Shown here piece by piece: positions 1-7,561 of a stretch of DNA of 64,000 nt. A program made the position numbers and the translations under genes. The stretch lies in NCBI GenBank assembly GCA_020629415.1, contig JAHDDL010000004.1:79362-143361 (forward strand). Direction: 5' to 3'. This DNA is from Maribacter sp. (GTDB lineage: Bacteria > Bacteroidota > Bacteroidia > Flavobacteriales > Flavobacteriaceae). A model generated the notes under the pieces. It worked only from the letters and a program-made list of their open reading frames with translations. It searched no databases and was not told the origin of the DNA. Every line of letters starts with the position of its first letter. The stretch's first letter is position 1.

Positions 1-1903
1 ATGAATCTGTTTCTCGTTGGTAATACACAGATGAGGTAAGAGTTAGATTATCCCATCTCTTTAAGTAACCAACGTCAAAAGCATTGGAGAACGCAGGGTC
101 AAGGTCAGGATTTCCTTGAAAAATATTTGTTCTACTAGATCGTGAAGGAAAAGGGTTAACATACCTGCCCCTAGGTCTATTTATCCTTCTATTATAGCCT
201 AATGAAATGTTTTCATTTTCACCCAGTTCGTAAATCAAGTTTACAGTTGGGAAAAGCCCTAAATAATTTTTATCGAAATTTGCATCCACATCTACTCCTA
301 ATTGATCCTCTAGTTCAGAAGAATCATACAAAGAGGTCAATTCTCCTTTTAACTGGGTGTTCTCTAAACGTAAGCCTAAAAGAAAGGAAAATTTACCGTA
401 TTTGTTACCATATTGAGTATATAGCGCATTTACATTTTCAGTATAGGCAAATAAATTGGTTAGGTCTTGGTTGATATCGAACAGACCGGTGGTTTGGTTC
501 AAAGAGTCCAATCTATAATCTGTTTCTGTTTTTTCAAAAGTACCTCTATACCCAGCTTCAAATTGTGCATCGCCCATAGGTAAAACATAATCTGCTTGTA
601 CCAAATATTCATTTTGGGTTTCTTTTTCAAAGACATTTTCCAAAACTATTAAATCATCATTAGGCAATGTATTGTTTTCCTGTATGATGTTGGTCTTATC
701 TTCTACGCCGTTAGAGTATTGAGCGTCTACGGTTAGTTTTTGTCCGTCATCATCAAGATTATTAATATAATTCAAAGAAAATTGATAGTTCTCGTCATCT
801 TCACCTTCATCTTCAGTTCTAAATGTTTCACTATCTAGCGTACTGTTAACAATCCTTTTGTTGGTATTTTCAGTTTTATCTTCACTTTTAGAGGTTCTAT
901 AAAATATACTTCCTGTAATTGAAGATTCTTCTGTTATAAAATACTCAAGTCCCAAATTAGTGTTGAAACCTTTTCTAAGTCTAAAATAGTCCCTGTCCTC
1001 TATAATCCTATCATATGACCCAGAGGTGTAAGTGTTATCATAAAATGCATTACCTGGAGCGTCTCTATAGTTATAACCTGTGGTGTTGAACAGGTTAAAC
1101 TTATCTGTTCGTAAGTTGGCATTCACGGAAAGACCACTATTAACAGGATATCCTATAGTTGTATTTACCGAGCCATTAAAACCAAGTGTTTTTTCTTTCT
1201 TAAGTACAATGTTCAAAATACCTGCTGTACCTTCTGCATCATATCTTGCAGATGGGCTGGTAATTACCTCTACTTTTTCAATTGCATCTGCCGGTAGTTG
1301 TGTTAGGGCATCTGTTGAACCAAACCCCGCTAGGGCAGATGGTTTGCCATTAATGAGTATTCTAACGTTCTCATTACCTCTCAAACTTATAGCACCTTCA
1401 ACATCAACATCAACAGATGGTACATTATTAAGGGCGTCGGTAATGGTTGCACCACTATTGGTTAAATCTTTACCGATATTATAGATTTTTTTGTCCAAAC
1501 GTACTTCTACGGTAGTCTTTTCGCCAACAACCTCTACAGCTTCTAATTGGGCTACATCTAAAGCAAGCTTTATTGTTCCCAGGTCTGTAGATGCTCTTAA
1601 AATTTGATCGGGCAGTTTGTACGTTTTATAAGAAATGTATTCAATGGAAATGTTGTATTTACCTGGTGGAGTTTCAACTTTAAAATTTCCGTCAATATCT
1701 GTGATACCTCCTGTAATTTTATCAGGGTTGTTTACACTTTGTAGTACTAATGTAGCATATTCCAATGGTAGGTTATCATCTTTATCCAGAACCTTACCTG
1801 TAATAATAATTGGTCCTCTTTCCCGGTCTCCCCCAGGTCTTTGACTATTTGCGTAATTAAATGATAGTACTAGGAGAAGGAGTAACGGGAAAATTGGTTT
1901 CAT
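1..1903 (-). CDS. TonB-dependent receptor-like outer-membrane beta-barrel protein (C-terminus outside window)
   Basis: Open from an ATG at 1903 to the window edge, giving 634 codons with no stop. Residues 1-20 form a signal peptide ending near NSQ. A carboxypeptidase-regulatory-like beta-sandwich follows (about residues 35-115), then a plug domain with the typical NVPSVDVDVEGAISLRG stretch and a RILINGKPSA motif, then barrel strands rich in aromatic and Asn/Asp residues. This is the architecture of the flavobacterial outer-membrane beta-barrel family (OMP_b-brl_3), related to SusC/TonB receptors. It sits in the outer membrane; the substrate is unknown. Its start directly abuts the stop of the upstream small exported protein, so the two are probably co-transcribed. 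The assignment to the family is secure; the role is not. Confidence 0.9.
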   Translation of the reverse strand, partial: MKPIFPLLLLLVLSFNYANSQRPGGDRERGPIIITGKVLDKDDNLPLEYATLVLQSVNNPDKITGGITDIDGNFKVETPPGKYNISIEYISYKTYKLPDQILRASTDLGTIKLALDVAQLEAVEVVGEKTTVEVRLDKKIYNIGKDLTNSGATITDALNNVPSVDVDVEGAISLRGNENVRILINGKPSALAGFGSTDALTQLPADAIEKVEVITSPSARYDAEGTAGILNIVLKKEKTLGFNGSVNTTIGYPVNSGLSVNANLRTDKFNLFNTTGYNYRDAPGNAFYDNTYTSGSYDRIIEDRDYFRLRKGFNTNLGLEYFITEESSITGSIFYRTSKSEDKTENTNKRIVNSTLDSETFRTEDEGEDDENYQFSLNYINNLDDDGQKLTVDAQYSNGVEDKTNIIQENNTLPNDDLIVLENVFEKETQNEYLVQADYVLPMGDAQFEAGYRGTFEKTETDYRLDSLNQTTGLFDINQDLTNLFAYTENVNALYTQYGNKYGKFSFLLGLRLENTQLKGELTSLYDSSELEDQLGVDVDANFDKNYLGLFPTVNLIYELGENENISLGYNRRINRPRGRYVNPFPSRSSRTNIFQGNPDLDPAFSNAFDVGYLKRWDNLTLTSSVYYQRETDS

Positions 1904-2419
1904 TTATTCGTTTTTAGATTTCTTTCGTTTTTCTTTTTTCTTCTTTTTATTCTTCTTTAAAGTTTTTGATACACCATCTTTCTGAAGTGCAACAAAAGCT
2001 TCGTACTTTTCTAAGGGCAAACCTGCTTTTAACTCTTCGTCTTGCCTTTTTGTAATGTTTTCATAAACTTCTGCCATTTTCTCCGGCGGTAGTTTAAGAA
2101 TTTGAGCCTCTATGCGTTCTTGCACATATTTCTTTAAAACAGAACTTAAAACGGCCTGTTCAAATTCATTTAACGCTAGTGCTTCCGTAATTCTTGGCAT
2201 TTCACCGTCTACCAATTCTTCTGCGGTTTTAGGTTTTGGTTCTTCTGCGGGTGCTTGTGCCTGCGGTATAGAACTTCTTTGTCTACCATAACCGTAACCA
2301 CCGCGTGATCCGTAACCGTTATTGCCATAACCGTATTGCGCGTAAATTTCAGAACTTCCCAAAAGAATTAATAGCAACGCTAAAACTTTTAGAGGGCTAT
2401 ATTTTATTACTTTTTTCAT
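1904..2419 (-). CDS. Small exported Gly/Tyr-rich protein with Lys-rich tail, unknown function
   Basis: 171 residues. Residues 1-27 are a signal peptide (MKKVIKYS, hydrophobic core, cut near IYAQ). Residues 28-50 are rich in Gly, Tyr and Asn (QYGYGNNGYGSRGGYGYG). The middle (about 65-150) is predicted helical and charged, and the last 20 residues are almost all Lys. I recognise no enzyme motif. The stop codon is immediately followed by the start codon of the outer-membrane barrel gene, so both are likely made together and this protein may act with the barrel in the periplasm or outer membrane; that is inference from position only. Confidence 0.75.
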   Translation of the reverse strand: MKKVIKYSPLKVLALLLILLGSSEIYAQYGYGNNGYGSRGGYGYGRQRSSIPQAQAPAEEPKPKTAEELVDGEMPRITEALALNEFEQAVLSSVLKKYVQERIEAQILKLPPEKMAEVYENITKRQDEELKAGLPLEKYEAFVALQKDGVSKTLKKNKKKKKEKRKKSKNE

Positions 2420-2494
2420 GTGTTTAGATTATAAAGTTTTATAATGGTTTAACTGAAAATGGTTAATTGTTTGTTAAGATAATTATGCTGATCC

Positions 2495-2839
2495 TTATTT
2501 TAACAATTCATCTATATTAGAAGATGGTCTGCCAATTACCGCGCTATTGCCATTTATTACAATAGGTCTTTCTATAAGCTTAGGGTATGCGATCATTGCG
2601 TCTAATATTTCCTCATCATTTAGCGGTAAATTTCTAAATTTTTCTTTCCAGATTGCTTCTGATTTACGTACTAAATTAATTGGTTTTATACCTAAACAGC
2701 TAATAATATTTCGCAACTCGTCTTTTGTTGGTATGTCTTCTAAATACTTGACCACTTCAAATTTCTTGCCAGAATTTTCAAGTACTTTAAGTCCTTCTCT
2801 AGATTTACTGCATCTAGAATTGTGATATATTTTAATCAT
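2495..2839 (-). CDS. arsC: Glutaredoxin-type arsenate reductase family protein (ArsC-like)
   Basis: 114 residues, the usual length for this family. The active-site stretch HNSRCSKSR places the catalytic cysteine at C10. Arginines at R58, R91 and R104 match the spacing of the three arsenate-binding arginines known from plasmid R773 ArsC (R60, R94, R107). The family reduces arsenate to arsenite in the cytoplasm using glutathione/glutaredoxin or an equivalent thiol system. No arsR or arsenite pump gene lies beside it, so it may be a general housekeeping reductase of the ArsC/Spx fold. Family assignment is firm, physiological substrate less so. Confidence 0.88.
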   Translation of the reverse strand: MIKIYHNSRCSKSREGLKVLENSGKKFEVVKYLEDIPTKDELRNIISCLGIKPINLVRKSEAIWKEKFRNLPLNDEEILDAMIAYPKLIERPIVINGNSAVIGRPSSNIDELLK

Positions 2840-2902
2840 TATGTGTATTACTTTAAATTATGTATATCTCTGCAGGTTTATAAACAAGCAGAGATATTAC
2901 TT

Positions 2903-4004
2903 TCATTCTTCTTCTTTTTGTCCCATCATCATTAAATAGGCTTTTAGAAATTGGTCTATATCGCCATCCATAACGTTGTCGACATTACCTGTTTCCTGAC
3001 CTGTTCTTACATCCTTTACCAATTTGTATGGATGCATAACATAATTTCTGATTTGAGAACCCCATTCGATCTTCATTTTAGAGGATTCAATTTCTTGACG
3101 CGCTTCCATCTTTTTTCGAAGTTCTATTTCGTACAATTGAGATTTTAGCATTTTCATTGCCGTAGCCCTGTTATCATGTTGACTTCTACTGTCCGAACAA
3201 GAAATTTGAATTCCGGTAGGGTGGTGGGTCAGTTGTACTTTCGTCTCAACTTTGTTTACATTTTGTCCTCCCGCACCGCTTGATCTAGCTGTGGTTATGG
3301 TAATATCAGCAGGGTTGACATCTACTTCTATACTATCATCTACCAAAGGGTATACGTATACAGATACAAAAGAAGTGTGTCTTTTTGCGTTACTGTCAAA
3401 AGGCGATATGCGCACTAGACGATGTACACCATTTTCACCCTTTAGCCAGCCAAAAGCAAATTCACCGTCAATTTCCAATGTTACTGTTTTAATACCGGCA
3501 ACATCTCCTTCCTGATAGTTGAGCTCTTTAATTTTATAACCGTTCTTTTCTGCCCACATCATGTACATGCGCATAAGCATAGCTGCCCAATCGCAGCTTT
3601 CAGTACCACCTGCTCCTGCGGTAATTTGAAGTACAGCCGGTAGTTCATCACCTTCTTCAGAAAGCATATTCTTGAACTCCATCTTTTCTAGCGTATTGAC
3701 CGCTTTTTCATATTGGCGTTCAACCTCTTCTTCAGAAACTTCGCCTTCTTGTTGAAATTCGATCAATACCTCCAAATCTGCTACTAGTAATTGTGCGGCT
3801 TCATAATCATCTACCCATTGCTTTTTTGATTGGATAAATTTCATATGTGCCTGTGCCTCTTGGGGATTGTCCCAAAAATCAGGAGCCAAGGTTTTCTCTT
3901 GCTCGTTCTCTATTTCTATTAATTTGGCATCAATGTCAAAGATACCTCCTTAACGCACCAAGGCGATCTATAAGACCTTTGTAATGGTCTGTACTTATGT
4001 TCAT
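2903..4004 (-). CDS. prfB: Peptide chain release factor 2 with programmed +1 frameshift
   Basis: RF2 recognises UAA and UGA in the ribosome and triggers peptide release. The gene starts at the ATG at 4004; 22 codons later the frame meets TGA at 3938-3936, preceded by AGGAGG and CTT (AGGAGGTATCTTTGAC). Shifting +1 at CTT-TGA continues as D-I-D-A-K-L and gives a full 366-residue protein. The tripeptide SPF (about 200-202) that reads the stop codon and the GGQ motif (about 245-247) that catalyses hydrolysis are both present. The arrangement is the well-known autoregulatory RF2 frameshift: low RF2 slows reading of UGA and favours shifting. A shorter reading frame starting with TTG at 3889 is not the real start. 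No other gene in the window shows a strong AGGAGG. Confidence 0.96.
3935..3950 (-). promoter_or_regulatory. RF2 programmed frameshift site
   Basis: On the minus strand the sequence reads AGGAGGTATCTTTGAC: an internal Shine-Dalgarno-like AGGAGG, three bases, then the slippery CTT and an in-frame TGA followed by C. This matches the E. coli prfB site almost base for base (there AGGGGG). It is striking because start sites in this genome do not use Shine-Dalgarno sequences. Confidence 0.95.
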
Positions 4005-4067
4005 ACAATTCTATTTTGGGTAAAAATAATACTCTTTTAAATAATCATAGCAGATATTTTAGAATAC

Positions 4068-4919
4068 CTATTGTTGGCTTTCTACGGTTACCGAGTGTAT
4101 TGTCTTGTTCTTGCCGTGCGAATGTATTATTCCCTTTAACGGGGCGCAGTCATTATAGTCCTTACCGTGACATACTTTAATATGGTTCGTATTGGCCAAA
4201 ATATTATTTGTAGGGTCAAAACCTTTCCATCCAATTTCAGGTATATATGATTCTACCCATGCGTGCATTTGAGAATCTCCTTGGTAATTGTTATTTTGAT
4301 CAAGGTAGCCACTTACATATCGGGTAGGTATACCGTTACTACGTGATAATGCACAGAAAAGATGCGCAAAATCTTGACACACACCTTTTTGATTAGAAAT
4401 AATATCTTTTAAGATGGTATTCACTTCTGTGGCACCTGTGGTGAATTTGATGTAATTAAAAGTAAAATTATTTAACGATACAAGATTATCGAAAATGGAC
4501 AATGAATTATTAAACCTAAATAATTGCTCTTCCGTATTTTTAATTGTGGTGTAAGTGGTAGCTTTTAAAAAGCGTTCATGGGTAATTTTAAAACCTAAAT
4601 TTTGCAGTGTATCGTAAGCTGATGATTTATCTAAGCTTATTCTAAAATTATAAGGATCTATTTCTTCTTTTAAAAACTTAAACTTTGCTTCAAATGAAAT
4701 TTCTTTGAATTTTTTTTTAGGGTGAACTCGCAACGTTTTAAAGCCATAACCGTTAATGGAATTCTCGGTAATTGCATATTGCGAATTGCTAAATTCAATT
4801 TCTACCTCATGCTGGGTCTCATTTTCCACAGGAATTATTAAAAATTGCCAATGTGCATCATAAACCCATTCGTCATAAACATTGGTTGCACTATAGGTAA
4901 TCTCAAATTCTCTCGGCAT
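4068..4919 (-). CDS. Transglutaminase-like cysteine peptidase family protein
   Basis: 283 residues, no signal peptide. The N-terminal 100 residues form the beta-rich transglutaminase N-terminal domain; the core carries the catalytic triad C181 (GVCQDFAHLF), H219 (QMHAWVE) and D235 (GFDPTNN). Such bacterial proteins are predicted to hydrolyse or form amide bonds. It is the last gene of an operon with the alpha-E protein (28 bp upstream) and the circularly permuted ATP-grasp protein. This trio is a known conserved set (COG2308-COG2307-COG1305), predicted to synthesise and trim a peptide or peptide tag. The Anbu-type peptidase that sometimes accompanies it is not in the window. Function at substrate level is unknown. 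Confidence 0.88.
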   Translation of the reverse strand: MPREFEITYSATNVYDEWVYDAHWQFLIIPVENETQHEVEIEFSNSQYAITENSINGYGFKTLRVHPKKKFKEISFEAKFKFLKEEIDPYNFRISLDKSSAYDTLQNLGFKITHERFLKATTYTTIKNTEEQLFRFNNSLSIFDNLVSLNNFTFNYIKFTTGATEVNTILKDIISNQKGVCQDFAHLFCALSRSNGIPTRYVSGYLDQNNNYQGDSQMHAWVESYIPEIGWKGFDPTNNILANTNHIKVCHGKDYNDCAPLKGIIHSHGKNKTIHSVTVESQQ

Positions 4920-4947
4920 AGGAACAAATATACCTTATTTTGCCCTC

Positions 4948-5895
4948 TTAATAGTTAAAAAACTCTTCATCTACCTTGTTGCTTATATCAACAAGACTTT
5001 TTAAAATGTCTTCAATAAATGATTTAATATCTTCATCTATTTCTTCAATATATTTAAATTCATATTCTGATCTGACCCTACCAATTAAAAAAGCTGTTGA
5101 GTCCTTGTTATATCGTTTTTCTGGGTTTAAAATTTTAACATGTTGGTTGACCTGGTTTAACGAATTCATTACCGATCTAGGGCAGTTGGGATTTAGGATC
5201 AAAAACTCTAATGTAGTAATGCTTGTAGGTGTTTTTTTATAGAACCTGCGCATCATATCATAAGATTCTGCACATTTTAAAAGGGTGGTCCATTCAAAAC
5301 TTTTTCTAAATCTCTCGTTCTCCCCACCTTGTGACAGCATTGCATCATTAAACTTGGCATTGATCATTCTGGTTATTTGAGTTGCTCGCTCTATATTTAT
5401 ACCCATAGAAATGATTGCATAAGTTGCATCATGTAATAATGTGCCACGAATCTTTCCTCTTAGAATATCTGTCATTTCTGCTACATGGGTAGTAAATTCG
5501 TGAAGGCCGTTTTTTACAAATACTTCTTTAGGGTAGTTGATGACAAAATGGTAGAACTTATTAATTGCCTCATATAGTTCTGTAGAAATTAAATCTCTAG
5601 CGCTATTGGCATTCTCACGTGCAAATTTAATGTTGTTGATAATAGATGAACTATAGTTGGGGTCTAGCCCAATTTTGTACAGAACATCTTCTTCCTTTAA
5701 AAATTTCTTGTCATCTTTTTCCGGGTCGCCAACCATAAATAACATAGAGCGCAAAACAAACTGGCGGTCTTGTGATTTTATATTGGGAGCATCTAATGAT
5801 GAAAAGTAATTTACATTTAAATATCTTGCTACGTGTTCTGAACGTTCAATATAACGTCCCATCCAAAATAGATTATTGGCAACTCTTGCTAACAT
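4948..5895 (-). CDS. Alpha-E domain-containing protein
   Basis: 315 residues, cytosolic, predicted almost wholly alpha-helical. The opening MLARVANNLFWMGRYIERSEHVAR is the signature of the alpha-E family (formerly DUF403), with its conserved N-L-x-W-x-G-R-Y-x-E-R stretch. The enzymatic role is unknown; it always travels with circularly permuted ATP-grasp and transglutaminase-like genes. It lies 9 bp after the ATP-grasp gene and 28 bp before the transglutaminase gene, so the three are one transcription unit. Family assignment is firm. Confidence 0.9.
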   Translation of the reverse strand: MLARVANNLFWMGRYIERSEHVARYLNVNYFSSLDAPNIKSQDRQFVLRSMLFMVGDPEKDDKKFLKEEDVLYKIGLDPNYSSSIINNIKFARENANSARDLISTELYEAINKFYHFVINYPKEVFVKNGLHEFTTHVAEMTDILRGKIRGTLLHDATYAIISMGINIERATQITRMINAKFNDAMLSQGGENERFRKSFEWTTLLKCAESYDMMRRFYKKTPTSITTLEFLILNPNCPRSVMNSLNQVNQHVKILNPEKRYNKDSTAFLIGRVRSEYEFKYIEEIDEDIKSFIEDILKSLVDISNKVDEEFFNY

Positions 5896-5904
5896 ATAAT
5901 TTCT

Positions 5905-7368
5905 TTATTTTTTTAGTACCCAGGTGTCTTTTGATCCACCTCCTTGAGATGAATTGACTATTAAGTTTCCTTTCTTTAATGCAACACGTGTCAATCCGCC
6001 TTTTAAAACAAATTCTTTGTCCTTGCCAAGTACTGTAAATGTTCTTAAATCTACGTGTCGTTGTTCAAAAGACTCAGAGTCGTCTATATATGTTGGGTGA
6101 ACGGACAAGGACATTATAGGTTGTGCTACATATTTTCTTGGGCTTGCCTTGACTTCGGCCTTAACCTTTTCTATTTCTGATTTGGTCAGCCTATTTCCTA
6201 TAGAAATACCATAACCGCCAGCTTCATCTACAGGTTTGATCACTAATTCATGAATTTGCTCAAGAACATATTTTAATTCATCTGGTCTACTGCAGTGGTA
6301 GGTGTGGACATTGTTTAAAATTGGTTCTTCATTTAGGTAATATTTAATGATCTGTGGCATGTAGGTGTAGACCGCCTTGTCATCTGCTACTCCGGTGCCG
6401 GGCGCGTTAGCAAGAGTCACGTTTCCTTTTTTATATGCAGCGAACAAGCCTGGTACGCCTAAAACAGAATCTGGGTTAAACTCTAATGGGTCTATAAATT
6501 GATCGTCTATTCTTCTATAAATAACATCTACCTTCTCCGGTCCCTTTATGGTCTTCATGTAAACAAAATCATTTTCTACAAAAAGATCTCGGCCCTCTAC
6601 CAATTCAACTCCCATAGTTTTGGCCAAGTATGAGTGTTCATAAAATGCCGAATTGTACATACCTGGTGTTATGACTACTACATTAGGTATATCCACACCT
6701 TTGGGTTTTACAGACTCTAGGAGTTCTAATAAATTTTCGGCATAGTTTGTAACGGTGTGTGTTTGGTAGTGGTTGAATACACCAAATAAGGCCTTTTTAA
6801 GTGCTGTGCGGTTACATATGACATAGCTTACACCAGAGGGACATCTAATATTATCTTCAAGGACATAATATTTACCGTCCTTATGTTTAATGACATCCGT
6901 GCCGGATATGTGGTTGTAAATGCCGCCAGGCGGATTTATTCCGTTCATCTGATCTAAATAGTTGGCAGATGACGTTATCAAATCTATAGGAACAACATTG
7001 TCTTTTAATATTTTTTTATCGTGATATATATCCCATAGAAATAAGTTCAGAGCCTTGCTTCTTTGTATAGACCCGCGTTCTATTATGTCCCAATCCACGG
7101 GGTCAATAATTCTAGGAAATAAATCGAACGGAAAAATCTTTTCTTGAACATTCTTATCGCCATATACTTGAAAAGTAATACCCTGATTGAAAAAGGATGA
7201 TTTTGCCTTGTTGTTCAAAGAAACATAATCGTTAATGGAATGTTCGCCATAAAGGTTGAACAGTTTTTGATATACCCCCTTTATTTTTCCGTTCTTATCA
7301 TAGATTTCATCATATAGGTCTGGGTTTCTTTGATAAGAAGAGAAAATTTGATTTTCAATATTGGTCAT
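5905..7368 (-). CDS. Circularly permuted ATP-grasp type 2 protein
   Basis: 487 residues counted from the ATG at 7368; an upstream ATG at 7419 adds 17 residues (MPFVYCFLSC...) that do not look like family sequence, so I prefer the inner start. Motifs include GIYNHISGTDVI, the acidic VLEDNIRCPSGVSY, VVITPGMYNSAF, LANAPGTGVADDKAVYTYMP and VIKPVDEAGGYGI, all typical of the COG2308 family, a circular permutation of the ATP-grasp fold. Members are predicted to ligate amino acids or peptides using ATP. First gene of the three-gene operon that continues with alpha-E and transglutaminase-like genes. Substrate unknown. Confidence 0.88.
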   Translation of the reverse strand: MTNIENQIFSSYQRNPDLYDEIYDKNGKIKGVYQKLFNLYGEHSINDYVSLNNKAKSSFFNQGITFQVYGDKNVQEKIFPFDLFPRIIDPVDWDIIERGSIQRSKALNLFLWDIYHDKKILKDNVVPIDLITSSANYLDQMNGINPPGGIYNHISGTDVIKHKDGKYYVLEDNIRCPSGVSYVICNRTALKKALFGVFNHYQTHTVTNYAENLLELLESVKPKGVDIPNVVVITPGMYNSAFYEHSYLAKTMGVELVEGRDLFVENDFVYMKTIKGPEKVDVIYRRIDDQFIDPLEFNPDSVLGVPGLFAAYKKGNVTLANAPGTGVADDKAVYTYMPQIIKYYLNEEPILNNVHTYHCSRPDELKYVLEQIHELVIKPVDEAGGYGISIGNRLTKSEIEKVKAEVKASPRKYVAQPIMSLSVHPTYIDDSESFEQRHVDLRTFTVLGKDKEFVLKGGLTRVALKKGNLIVNSSQGGGSKDTWVLKK

Positions 7369-7561
7369 ATATATTCTTTTGTAAAAGGTACAGGATAAAA
7401 AGCAATAAACAAATGGCATTTCTGTAATAATCGACAGTATTTTTCTTTATTCTATAATTATTCTGTAGGTTTTTTAACAAGAATGATTTTTATAATTTAG
7501 TTAGTTGCTCTTGGTTTTGGTTCGTTAGTTTTTCAATACTTTTAAGCAAAACTTATAGAAA

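Noticed and set aside
1080..1484. A 134-codon plus-strand frame inside the outer-membrane barrel gene
   Set aside because: It is a shadow of a strong minus-strand coding frame with clear family motifs.
2903..3889. Reading prfB as a 328-residue gene starting with TTG at 3889
   Set aside because: It would miss the N-terminal domain; the frameshift reading restores a full-length RF2 with ATG at 4004.
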